A DNA stretch of 64,000 nt from Paeniglutamicibacter quisquiliarum (GTDB lineage Bacteria; Actinomycetota; Actinomycetes; Actinomycetales; Micrococcaceae). Positions 55,464-63,611 of this stretch are shown here, piece after piece (the stretch's first letter is position 1; every line of letters begins with the position of its first letter). The position numbers were made by a program, and so were the translations under genes. The stretch covers positions 16,519-80,518 of the forward strand of contig NZ_JAHRED010000015.1 of NCBI RefSeq assembly GCF_019084045.1. The letters run 5' to 3'. The notes under the pieces were generated by a model. The model saw only the letters and a program-made list of their open reading frames with translations. It made no database searches and was not told the origin of the DNA.

Positions 55464-55571
55464 CTAGCAGGGCGCCGTTCCGGAGGCGGGGGAAGTGGTT
55501 CGCGCGGTAGAGCCAGCGAAGCCATGACGGGGCACATAGAAGCCGCCGAAATTCATTGAAATAATCATCAT
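55464..55571 (-). CDS. tiny ORF A, 35 aa
   Basis: 35 codons preceded by AAAAGGAGGTGGGA, among the strongest ribosome sites in the window. The product starts MMIISMNFGGFYVPRHGF and ends SGTAPC with a terminal Cys. An in-frame upstream ATG (55646) would give 60 aa but ignores the ribosome site. A leader peptide, a small secreted or membrane-associated peptide, or a peptide toxin are all possible; no family recognised. Confidence 0.5.
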   Translation of the reverse strand: MMIISMNFGGFYVPRHGFAGSTARTTSPASGTAPC

Positions 55572-55645
55572 TCCCACCTCCTTTTCTGGAAGAACATGCC
55601 AGAGGATCCTGGCGCCAATATTGTCTGGCGGATCTCGATGTCTCA

Positions 55646-55659
55646 TTGAGACTTCTCAA
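55646..55659. promoter_or_regulatory. palindrome upstream of tiny ORF run
   Basis: TTGAGA-CT-TCTCAA, 75 bp before ORF A, next to a second small repeat TCTCA-T-TGAGA. An AT-rich tract (55690-55735) lies just upstream, so a promoter with an operator is plausible. Confidence 0.4.
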
Positions 55660-55720
55660 TCACAGGTTCCACGATACACACAGCCAACAGGTTAAGCCAC
55701 TCATTTTTCAAAAACTTTTA

Positions 55721-55769
55721 AAAGAGAATCCTTGCCTCGGCGTGTTGTGTGCGACACGCCGAAACAAGG
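55721..55769 (-). terminator. rho-independent terminator after cca
   Basis: CCTTG, three mismatched bases, CGGCGTGT, an 8-base loop, ACACGCCG, mismatches and CAAGG, then ATTCTCTTTT on the minus strand, 24 bases after the cca stop. Confidence 0.75.
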
Positions 55770-55792
55770 ATCAATTTTGATGCCGGCCGGGA

Positions 55793-57232
55793 CTACTGCT
55801 CTGTTGACTCCGGCTGCTGATCCCACCACTGGCGAAGCACGGTGATTGCCTCGCTCTCGTCGATCGGGCCATTGTCCAGACGGCGTTCGAGAAGGAAGTT
55901 GTAGGCACGTCCCACGACGGGTCCGGGCTTGATCTGAAGGATCTCCATGATCTGCTGCCCGTTGAGGTCCGGCCGCACGGCCTCCATTTCCTCTTTTTCG
56001 CTGATCTCGGCAATGCGGGCCTCGAGGTCGTCATAGGCGAAACTGAGCCGGTCTGCCTTCTTGCGGTTACGTGTCGTGACATCCGATCGCGTCAAGCGAT
56101 GCAGCCGCTGCAACAAATCCCCTGCGTCGTGCACGTAGCGGCGCACCGCCGAGTCGCTCCAGCCTGCATCCCCGTAGCCGTAGAAGCGCATGTGCAGCTC
56201 CACCAGGCGGGCAACCGCCTTGGTGGTGTCGTTGTCGAAACGCAGGGCGCGCATGCGGGCCTTGACCTGCTTGGCGCCGACGACGTCGTGGTGGCGGAAG
56301 CTGACGGCCCCGTTGGGTTCGAACTTCCGCGTCGCCGGCTTGCCGATGTCGTGCATCAGGGCGGCGAAGCGCAAGACGAAGTCCGGTCCCGGCACCGGGC
56401 CGTCCACGTCGGATTCAAGTTCCATGGCCTGTTCCAGCACCGTCAAGGAGTGCTGGTAGACGTCCTTGTGCCGGTGGTGCTCATCAAGCTCCAGACGCAG
56501 CGCTGAAACCTCCGGGATCACGATGTCCGCCAGTCCGGTGTCTACCAGCAGATCGATGCCCGCGCGCGGGTCGGCACCGTTGATCAGCTTCACCAGTTCG
56601 TCCCTGACGCGTTCGGCGGAAATGATTTGGATCCGCTCAGCCATTTCCTTCATGGCACCCCTGACATCTTCCGCCACCCCGATCCCCAGTTGGGAAGCGA
56701 ATCGCGCGGCGCGCATCATCCGCAGCGGGTCATCGGAGAAGGACATCGACGGTGCCCCCGGCGTGCGAACCTCACCCTCGGCCAGATCGGCGGCGCCGTT
56801 GTAGGGATCAACCAGCTCCAGGCTCGGCAGGCGCAGCGCCATCGCGTTCATGGTGAAGTCGCGGCGGTAGAGATCGTCCTCCAGCTTGTCGCCGAAGGCC
56901 ACGATGGGCTTGCGCGAGGAAGGGTCGTACGCATCGGCCCGGTAGGTGGTCACCTCGATGGTGTGCTCGCCCTTGCGCAGGGCAATGGTGCCGAAATCGC
57001 GTCCCACTTCCCAGGTTGCATCGGCCCATCCGGCCACCGCAGCAAGGGTTTCGTCCGGGGACGCGCTGGTGGTGAAGTCCAAATCCGGGGATACCCGGCC
57101 CAGGAAGAGGTCGCGCACCGGGCCCCCCACCAGGGAGAGTTCGAAACCGGAATCGACAAACCGCTGCCCCAGCTCAAAGATGACGGGAGGCAAAATTTCG
57201 GTGAGGACCTGTGGGGACGGTAGCTGCTGCAT
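55793..57232 (-). CDS. cca: CCA tRNA nucleotidyltransferase
   Basis: 479 aa. The nucleotidyltransferase head is LSLVGGPVRDLFLGRVSPDLDFTTSA with the metal-binding DxD pair; RRDFTMNAMAL, PLRMMRAARFASQLG and the ERVRDELVKLI neck helix follow. The C-terminal half carries an HD domain (LMHDIGKPATRKF, FRHHDVVGAKQV), as in actinobacterial PcnB/Cca proteins. It adds or repairs the CCA end of tRNAs. Divergent from the NUDIX gene; this arrangement is conserved near the actinobacterial origin. ATG start, weak ribosome site. Confidence 0.93.
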   Translation of the reverse strand: MQQLPSPQVLTEILPPVIFELGQRFVDSGFELSLVGGPVRDLFLGRVSPDLDFTTSASPDETLAAVAGWADATWEVGRDFGTIALRKGEHTIEVTTYRADAYDPSSRKPIVAFGDKLEDDLYRRDFTMNAMALRLPSLELVDPYNGAADLAEGEVRTPGAPSMSFSDDPLRMMRAARFASQLGIGVAEDVRGAMKEMAERIQIISAERVRDELVKLINGADPRAGIDLLVDTGLADIVIPEVSALRLELDEHHRHKDVYQHSLTVLEQAMELESDVDGPVPGPDFVLRFAALMHDIGKPATRKFEPNGAVSFRHHDVVGAKQVKARMRALRFDNDTTKAVARLVELHMRFYGYGDAGWSDSAVRRYVHDAGDLLQRLHRLTRSDVTTRNRKKADRLSFAYDDLEARIAEISEKEEMEAVRPDLNGQQIMEILQIKPGPVVGRAYNFLLERRLDNGPIDESEAITVLRQWWDQQPESTEQ

Positions 57233-57390
57233 AGTTCTTTAAGGGTGCCAGACTTTCTGGATAGTGCCATGTTCCCGGTCGCCCCGATTAGACGTTAGCT
57301 TCCACACGCTGGGTGGCCGCGTCCGCGCACCGAAGATTGGATATCACGCGCCGAGCGGGCGGGGCAAGCCACGATGCGACGCAAAACCGA

Positions 57391-57396
57391 TAGAGT
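57391..57396 (+). promoter_or_regulatory. -10 box of probable leaderless NUDIX transcript
   Basis: TAGAGT, 7 nt before the ATG at 57404, no ribosome site. Confidence 0.4.
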
Positions 57397-57403
57397 GGTT
57401 GCC

Positions 57404-57949
57404 ATGGCCCATCCAGTTCCCAGCGCCCCGAAGCGCACGCCGTTGACTGCGTCAATGGCGCATGCGCAGGCGCAGGTGAGCACCGGCCACCACCCGTTGC
57501 CCACCGTGGAGGAAATTTCGGCAGGCGGCGTCGTCATCGACACGTCGCTTCCCAGCCTGCCGGTGGCCATCATCGCCAGATACAACCGCGGCGGACGCCT
57601 TGAATGGTGCCTGCCCAAGGGCCACCCGGAAGGCACGGAAACCAACGAAGAGGCGGCCGTCCGCGAGATCGAGGAAGAAACCGGGATCGCCGGCGACATC
57701 CTGGTTCCACTGGGTTCGGTCGATTACTGGTTCACCGTCACCAATTACCGCGTCCACAAGACCGTGCACCATTTCTTGCTGCGTGCCACGGGCGGCGAGC
57801 TGACCATCGAAAACGACCCGGACCACGAAGCCGTGGACGTGGCGTGGGTCCCGCTGCTTGATCTCGGCAAGCGCCTGTCCTTCCCCAATGAGCGGCGCAT
57901 CGCCGACCTTGCGCGTGAAGTACTCCCCAACTATGTCCCAGGTATCTAA
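57404..57949 (+). CDS. NUDIX hydrolase
   Basis: 181 aa. The Nudix box GHPEGTETNEEAAVREIEEETGI (read here as G-x5-E-x7-REVEExxGI, beginning LPKGHPEGTE) is complete. The N-terminal 35 residues are Ala/Pro-rich. It hydrolyses a nucleoside diphosphate derivative; in related actinobacteria the orthologue lies between cca and murJ, and a house-cleaning or peptidoglycan-linked function has been suggested without proof. The start codon is preceded by a -10 box (leaderless). Its end overlaps murJ by 17 bp. Confidence 0.9.
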   Translation: MAHPVPSAPKRTPLTASMAHAQAQVSTGHHPLPTVEEISAGGVVIDTSLPSLPVAIIARYNRGGRLEWCLPKGHPEGTETNEEAAVREIEEETGIAGDILVPLGSVDYWFTVTNYRVHKTVHHFLLRATGGELTIENDPDHEAVDVAWVPLLDLGKRLSFPNERRIADLAREVLPNYVPGI

Positions 57950-59666
57950 ACACCCCGCGCGCCCCAGCACGCCTCCCAAGACCCCGCAGGCCACCGCCCC
58001 GCAGCAATCGCGCAGCCACTCCAAGGCCTATGCGCTGATGGCCTCGGGCACCATGGTCTCCCGTGTGCTCGGATTCATCCGCACCGCGCTGCTGGCAGTT
58101 GCCATCGGCTCGAGCACCACGATGGCCGACATCTTCGAGAAGGCGAACGTCATTCCGACGATCATCTTCATGCTGCTGGCCGGCGGCATCTTCAACGTGG
58201 TGCTGGTCCCCCAGCTCATCAAGGCCTCAAAGGCCTCCGACCGCGGATCCGCGTACACCTCCAAGCTCGTGACCCTCACCATCGTGGTCATGGGCCTCGC
58301 CACGGTGCTGCTGGTTTCCATGGCCGGACCGTTGATCAAGGTGCTGACCTTGAACTGGACCGCGCCAATGATCGCGATGGGCACCACGTTCGCGTATTGG
58401 TGCCTGCCACAGATCTTCTTCTACGGCGTCTACGCGGTCATCGGGCAGGTGCTCAACGCCCACAACCGCTTCGGCGCCTACATGTGGGCACCGGTCGCCA
58501 ACAACTTGGTGCAGATCTGCACCATCGGCACGTTCATCGTGCTCTTTGGTGCCTACGGCGGCGGCAACGACCAGCTGGACACCTGGACCTCCGAGCAGAC
58601 GGTGCTGCTCGCGGGAGGTGCCACGCTGGGCATCGCGGTCCAGGCCCTGGCCCTGTTCTGGCCGTTGCGCCGGATTGGCCTGAACCTGCGCCCTGACTTC
58701 GCCTGGCGCGGCATGGGCCTGAGGCACGTGGGCAAGCTGGCCGCCTGGACGCTGGGCTCGATGATGGTCGGAAACATCGCCTCGCTGATCAATTCCAAGT
58801 TCGTCTCGGCCGCGTCCCCTGCGCGTCTGCTGCTGGCCGACGGCGGGGCATCGGTTCCAGGCGAGCAGGCGTTGAACACCTCCCAGCTGATCACCGTGTT
58901 GCCCCACTCCATCTTCGCCCTCACCCTGGCCACGATGCTCTTCAACGAGTTCACCAAGGCCTTCCACGAGAAGCGGCGCGGGGACATTGCGCCGTTGCTG
59001 TCCCGCGGGCTGCGCACCAGCGCCGTGCCCATTGTCTTTGCCACGGTGGCCTTCATCGTGCTCGCGGGACCGCTGGGCCGGCTGTTTGCCGGCAGCTCGT
59101 CCAGCGCGATGTTGCAGGGCGCCGCCATCGGGCAGCTGCTGCTGCTCACGACGCTCGGACTGCCGTTCAAGTCCATCCATTTCTTCATGATCAGGGTCTT
59201 CTTTGCCGAGGAAGACACCAAGACCCCCATGCTGATCCAGACCGTCATCGCCGGCCTGTGCGTGGTGCTGGCCTTCGGTGCGGTGCAGGTCCTGCCCGCA
59301 ACGGAAATTGCGCGGGCGGTGGCACTGATCTACGGGGCGACCAATGTGCTCTCCGCCGTGATTGCCCACTTCCTCATCGTGCGCCGCTATGGCGACTACG
59401 GCAGCGGCAGGGTCGCTGACACTTACGTCCGGATCGGCGTGATGGCTGCCATTTCCGGCGCCGTGGGGGCCGGGGTGCTGTGGTTGCTGGGCGGCTACGA
59501 CTGGGGATTCGCATGGAGTTCCATCGGTGCCGCGGTTATCTCGATTGCCGTCGTCGGCTCCGTGATGGCCGTGGTCTACATCATTTTGCTGCGCCTGATC
59601 CGCGCGGAAGAGCTGGATGACTTCCTGGGCCCGCTGGCCCGTCGGATCCCCGCATTGCGGCGGTAA
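57933..59666 (+). CDS. murJ: lipid II flippase MurJ (MviN)
   Basis: 577 aa, about 14 membrane helices. The start of the first helix, ALMASGTMVSRVLGFIRTALL, and the AYYFANRLPQ-like LINSKFVSAASPARLL region, plus LPHSIFALTLATMLFNEF, are MurJ/MOP-exporter landmarks. It flips lipid II across the membrane for peptidoglycan synthesis. Mycobacterial MviN is a fusion with a pseudokinase domain; here the protein ends after the helices (FLGPLARRIPALRR) and the pseudokinase part is the next gene. The ATG is inside the NUDIX gene end (17-bp overlap). Confidence 0.93.
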   Translation: MSQVSKHPARPSTPPKTPQATAPQQSRSHSKAYALMASGTMVSRVLGFIRTALLAVAIGSSTTMADIFEKANVIPTIIFMLLAGGIFNVVLVPQLIKASKASDRGSAYTSKLVTLTIVVMGLATVLLVSMAGPLIKVLTLNWTAPMIAMGTTFAYWCLPQIFFYGVYAVIGQVLNAHNRFGAYMWAPVANNLVQICTIGTFIVLFGAYGGGNDQLDTWTSEQTVLLAGGATLGIAVQALALFWPLRRIGLNLRPDFAWRGMGLRHVGKLAAWTLGSMMVGNIASLINSKFVSAASPARLLLADGGASVPGEQALNTSQLITVLPHSIFALTLATMLFNEFTKAFHEKRRGDIAPLLSRGLRTSAVPIVFATVAFIVLAGPLGRLFAGSSSSAMLQGAAIGQLLLLTTLGLPFKSIHFFMIRVFFAEEDTKTPMLIQTVIAGLCVVLAFGAVQVLPATEIARAVALIYGATNVLSAVIAHFLIVRRYGDYGSGRVADTYVRIGVMAAISGAVGAGVLWLLGGYDWGFAWSSIGAAVISIAVVGSVMAVVYIILLRLIRAEELDDFLGPLARRIPALRR

Positions 59667-59748
59667 ATAGCGTCCCGGGCACCCGCAAGGCGCCCGGCGC
59701 GCGCCCGACATCGCCCCCGGACTTCGCGAAATCCTTGGCCCATCCCGG

Positions 59749-59754
59749 TAACAT
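59749..59754 (+). promoter_or_regulatory. -10-like box before pseudokinase-like gene
   Basis: TAACAT 55 nt before the GTG start; a -35 is not clear. It would give this gene an extra promoter besides read-through from murJ. Confidence 0.3.
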
Positions 59755-59809
59755 GGAACGGGGCACCCATGAGGGTGCCGGCAACGCAAAGTAATCCCGG
59801 GAGGGAATC

Positions 59810-61402
59810 GTGTCGCAGCCCATCGACGCCGGAGCCATGCTTGGCGGCCGCTACCAGGTCACCGAATCGGTCTTGACCTCGGCTGACGGAGACCAGGTCC
59901 TCAGTGGCATCGATCAGGTGCTCAACCGACCTGTGAGCATCCTCGTCGGTTCCACGACCAATGCCTCGCAGCTGGCCACCAGTGCGCGAGAAATTGCCAC
60001 CGGTGAACGCTACGCCGCGGTACAGGTCCTGGACCTGGGAATTTCCGAGGGCAACACCTACCTGGTGACCAACCTTGCCGAGCCCGCAGACCTCCTGGAC
60101 CTCGTGGTCCAGGTCGATGCCACCTACGTCGAGCCGTTCTATACCGACACCCTGGGCACCGAGATCTTCGGCGTGACCCGTTCAAAGGAACCGGCAAGCT
60201 ACGAGGACGACGCCGAATACTACGAGGACCAGCGCGCCCAGGAAGAGCAGCGTCCGTCCATGCTCGACAGGCTGCCGGAGATCAGCCTCAACGAGAAGCT
60301 GAACAGCTTCAAGGGCCGTTTCGCCCGCGGCAAGCAGGCACCGCCGTCTGTCCCGCCCGTCCCCCCTGCTGCATCGGTGGGATCGAGCACGGAGCAGGCC
60401 CCGGCCGTTTCGGCGTCCTCGCCCTCCGTTCCTGCCCCGGTGGTGCCCTCCCCCGCGCCGGTACAACGCGATTCCCCGGCCGCGACCCAGGCAACCCCCA
60501 CCACTCCTCCGGCTCCCACGGCACCGCCGGCCGTCAGGCCCGCTCCCAAGGTCACCCGGATGGAAACGGCGGACCACACCGATGAACCCGTCGTGACCTC
60601 GGCTGCGGCCCTGGCCGCGGCACAGAAGTCCCGTGGCATCACCGTCGACGAATCCGGCCAGCGCGTCGCCTCGAGCTTCCCGGTGGCGGCCCAGTCCTAT
60701 GCGGAACCGCAGCCCGACGACTACGACGAGGACGAGGAAGCCGGCGAGGGCGGAAAGAAGACCATGCGCCTGCTCGTGGGTGCACTGCTGTGCGCGGTGC
60801 TTGTCCTTGCCGTCGTCTTCGCCTACAACGCGTTGGGTGGCCGCACGCCGGCACCGGTGGCCAGCAGCGCCCCCACACAGAGCGCCGCCGAGTCCGGCAG
60901 CGCGCAGGCCTCGGAGACGCCGAGCGCCGCACCGGTGAAACCCGTGGTCGCCGACCTCTCGCGCATGGTCCCGGGAAACCAGGACCTCAACGCGGACACT
61001 GACAGCACGCTGGCCAAGGCCATCGACGGCAACCCGGCAAGCCTCTACAAGTCCTACTCCTACACCTCCCCCCAGTTCGGCGGGCTGGCGGCGAACATGG
61101 TGTTCATCGCCGAGCTGGAGGAGCTTTCCGACGTGTCGGAGATCCAGCTTGAGGGCCTGAACGGCACCGGCGGATCCTTCGAGCTGCGGGTGGGCAAGAC
61201 GGACGACCTCTCCGATGCCAAGCTGGTTTCCAGCGGTTCCTTCACCGGACCCACCGTCACCGTCCCGGTCAGCGACGAGGAAGGTGCGGCTGCCAAGGGG
61301 CAATACGTATTCCTGAACGTCACCGAACTGCCTCGCCGTGCCTCGGGCGCCAATCCCTCCCGCCCCTACGGCCTGCAAATCGGAGAGTTCCGCGTCTCCT
61401 AG
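59810..61402 (+). CDS. pseudokinase-like single-pass membrane protein (MviN C-terminal counterpart)
   Basis: 530 aa. Residues 10-125 resemble the N-lobe of a PknB-like kinase (LGGRYQVTESVLTSADGDQVLSGIDQVLNRPVSILV) but lack the catalytic loop, so it would be inactive. A long Pro/Ser/Ala-rich region is followed by one membrane helix (LLVGALLCAVLVLAVVFAY, near 330) and an extracellular beta domain (GNPASLYKSYSYTSPQFGG ... RPYGLQIGEFRV) like the galactose-binding-fold part of mycobacterial MviN. Start GTG with GGGAGGGAATC. Role: likely regulatory partner of MurJ. Confidence 0.8.
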   Translation: MSQPIDAGAMLGGRYQVTESVLTSADGDQVLSGIDQVLNRPVSILVGSTTNASQLATSAREIATGERYAAVQVLDLGISEGNTYLVTNLAEPADLLDLVVQVDATYVEPFYTDTLGTEIFGVTRSKEPASYEDDAEYYEDQRAQEEQRPSMLDRLPEISLNEKLNSFKGRFARGKQAPPSVPPVPPAASVGSSTEQAPAVSASSPSVPAPVVPSPAPVQRDSPAATQATPTTPPAPTAPPAVRPAPKVTRMETADHTDEPVVTSAAALAAAQKSRGITVDESGQRVASSFPVAAQSYAEPQPDDYDEDEEAGEGGKKTMRLLVGALLCAVLVLAVVFAYNALGGRTPAPVASSAPTQSAAESGSAQASETPSAAPVKPVVADLSRMVPGNQDLNADTDSTLAKAIDGNPASLYKSYSYTSPQFGGLAANMVFIAELEELSDVSEIQLEGLNGTGGSFELRVGKTDDLSDAKLVSSGSFTGPTVTVPVSDEEGAAAKGQYVFLNVTELPRRASGANPSRPYGLQIGEFRVS

Positions 61403-61510
61403 CCCACCCGGCCGGGAATACCAACACGGCATTTGCTGTTATGCCGGACAGTCCCCTCTTACCCGCGGCGTGTTTGAAACCAGCCCGCACTCACGAAAGG
61501 TCCTCCACCC

Positions 61511-62494
61511 GTGGCCACAGAAGCACCAGATGCCATCCGCAACGTCATCATCATCGGTTCCGGCCCCGCCGGCTACACCGCGGCCGTCTACACGGCACGG
61601 GCGAACCTCCAGCCACTGGTCATCGCCGGCTCGGTGACCGCCGGCGGCGAGCTCATGAACACCACCGACGTGGAAAACTTCCCGGGCTTCCCCGAGGGCA
61701 TCATGGGCCCGGACCTCATGGACAACATGCAGAAGCAGGCCGAGCGCTTCGGCGCCGAGATCCTCTTCGACGACGTCACCGCCGTCGAGCTGGGCGGCGA
61801 TGTCAAGGTCGTCACCCTGGGCGACGGCACCGTGTACCGCGCCCACGCCGTGATCCTGTCCACCGGTTCCGCCTACCGCGAGATCGGTCTGCCCGACGAG
61901 AAGCGCCTGGCCGGTCACGGCGTCTCCTGGTGCGCAACCTGCGACGGCTTCTTCTTCCGCGAACAGGAAATCGCCGTCATCGGCGGCGGCGACTCCGCGA
62001 TGGAGGAGGCCCTTTTCCTGACCAAGTTCGCCTCCAAGGTCACCGTGGTCCACCGCCGCGACACCCTGCGCGCCTCCAAGATCATGGCCGACCGCGCCCT
62101 GGCCCACCCGAAGATCGAATTCATCTGGGATTCCGAGGTCGTCGGCATCACCGGCGAGCAGAAGGTCACCGGCATGACCCTGCGCAACCTCAAGACCGAC
62201 GCCCGCCAGGACGTCCCGGTCACCGGCATGTTCGTGGCGATCGGCAACGACCCCCGCACCGACCTGATCAAGGACGTCCTGGACCTGACCGCCGAGGGCA
62301 CCATTGCCGTCGAGGGCCGCACCTCCAAGACCAGCCTCCCCGGCGTCTTCGCCGCCGGCGACGTCATCGACGCCTCCTACCGCCAGGCCATCACAGCGGC
62401 CGGCTCCGGCTGTGCCGCGGCCTTGGACGTCGAGCACTACCTGGCCGATGTGCAGGCCAACGCGGCCGCGCAGGCCGTCCCCGTTTCCCACTAG
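61511..62494 (+). CDS. trxB: thioredoxin reductase
   Basis: 327 aa. FAD site IIGSGPAGYTAAVYTARANLQ, redox motif CATCDGFF near 142, NADPH site VIGGGDSAMEEALFLTKFAS and C-terminal GVFAAGDVIDASYRQAITAAGSG. It reduces thioredoxin with NADPH in the cytoplasm. The start is GTG with GAAAGG upstream. It is followed 49 bp later by trxA in the same direction, with a shared terminator after trxA. Confidence 0.96.
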   Translation: MATEAPDAIRNVIIIGSGPAGYTAAVYTARANLQPLVIAGSVTAGGELMNTTDVENFPGFPEGIMGPDLMDNMQKQAERFGAEILFDDVTAVELGGDVKVVTLGDGTVYRAHAVILSTGSAYREIGLPDEKRLAGHGVSWCATCDGFFFREQEIAVIGGGDSAMEEALFLTKFASKVTVVHRRDTLRASKIMADRALAHPKIEFIWDSEVVGITGEQKVTGMTLRNLKTDARQDVPVTGMFVAIGNDPRTDLIKDVLDLTAEGTIAVEGRTSKTSLPGVFAAGDVIDASYRQAITAAGSGCAAALDVEHYLADVQANAAAQAVPVSH

Positions 62495-62543
62495 ACCGAC
62501 CCTTCCCGTCCCGGGAAGAAACCACTTACGAAAGGTGCAGGCC

Positions 62544-62867
62544 ATGAGCCAGACCAAAGACGTCACCGACGCAACGTTCCAGGCAGATGTCCTCGAGGCC
62601 GACAAGCCCGTCATCGTGGACTTCTGGGCCGAATGGTGCGGCCCCTGCCGCCAGCTGACCCCGATCCTCGAACAGATCGCCGCCGAGCACGCCGAGAAAG
62701 TCGACGTGGTCAAGGTCAACGTCGATGACAACCCGGCCATCGCCGCCAAGTACGGCATCACCAGCATTCCCGCCGTCTACGTCTTCCAGGGCGGCGAACA
62801 CGTCGCCACCTCCATCGGCGCCAAGCCGAAGCCGGTCCTGGAAAAGGAATTCGCCGCGTACCTCTAA
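62544..62867 (+). CDS. trxA: thioredoxin
   Basis: 107 aa with active site WAEWCGPCRQ (Cys32, Cys35) and the cis-Pro segment TSIPAVYVF. It is a cytoplasmic dithiol reductant, partner of TrxB upstream. GAAAGGTGCAGGCC precedes the ATG. The trxB-trxA pair follows murJ as in other actinobacteria. Confidence 0.96.
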   Translation: MSQTKDVTDATFQADVLEADKPVIVDFWAEWCGPCRQLTPILEQIAAEHAEKVDVVKVNVDDNPAIAAKYGITSIPAVYVFQGGEHVATSIGAKPKPVLEKEFAAYL

Positions 62868-62887
62868 CACGCGCCCGCGATTTCACC

Positions 62888-62933
62888 AGCTCGGTGCATC
62901 CGTCCCTCGGGACGGATGCACCGAGCTTTTTAA
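62888..62933 (+). terminator. rho-independent terminator after trxA
   Basis: AGCTCGGTGCATCCGTCCC with its exact complement, a 19-bp stem with a very tight loop, followed by TTTTTAA. Confidence 0.9.
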
Positions 62934-62997
62934 GCCCTACCCGGGGTCCATGCTCCTAAACAGTGGCGTAGGACGTCTTCTGGCAGCATTCACCACG

Positions 62998-63027
62998 ACA
63001 AACAACGAAAATTGTTTGTTTACGTAA
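62998..63027. repeat. AT-rich inverted repeats
   Basis: ACAAACAA-CGAAAA-TTGTTTGT (8-bp perfect arms) is followed directly by the palindrome TTACGTAA. The cluster is unusually AT-rich and stands at the left edge of a lower-GC tail. Confidence 0.6.
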
Positions 63028-63611
63028 TCCAAGGTTAGAACTTGTCCGCCGCCGCACTGATGCACCGCTTGGGCCCCACAAATGCCTCGAAAGCCTGCAG
63101 TGCCAGTCCGGAGATCTCCAAGCCCACTGCACAGCACGGTTGTCCACACCCTGGTGGGCGCGGTCGGGCAACTGCAGTGGGATTCAATCGCCGGCCCCCG
63201 ATTGTTGTCACCCGGCAAGCGGCCATGCCGGTGCGTTCTCACCGGCATGGAGTGTGTCCAAGCCGAGTGCGGTTCGCAGTTTCCAGTCTCCACTCTTCTT
63301 CAGGGTGCTGGCGGTTGCTGCCCAGGAATCTCTGCGTGCTCCGCCGGTCCGGCCCATCCGCTCTGGCCTTCCACCCACATGGCCGGTCCGGAAGCGGCAT
63401 GCCTCCACCTCACTTCGATTTGGGCACAGCGGTGAATTGCAACGACATCGGCATTCCCGTTCAGAATCATCTAGCTCTGTTCTCTGCCTATTGATCGAGG
63501 CACCAGGTTCCGGCACTTACATTTTTCGCCTCGGACGCGCGGGCAGGCCGACGCCCTGTCCGTAGTGCAGGCTGAGATCAGGTCCAGCCGGCCCTTGTCT
63601 TTCACTTTTGC
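63028..63611. other. 584-bp stretch with lower GC and no supported gene
   Basis: Short frames exist on both strands, but none has a credible start, a ribosome site or typical codon use. A single DnaA-box-like TTGTCCACA lies at 63140-63148. It may be a decayed gene or a regulatory region near the origin. Confidence 0.35.

Noticed and set aside
55464..55646. 60-codon version of tiny ORF A from an upstream ATG
   Set aside because: AAAAGGAGGTGGGA lies inside that version and points to the later ATG pair.
63042..63494. 150-codon plus-strand frame in the right tail
   Set aside because: No ribosome site, cysteine- and serine-rich random-looking composition, and equal-length frames on the other strand.
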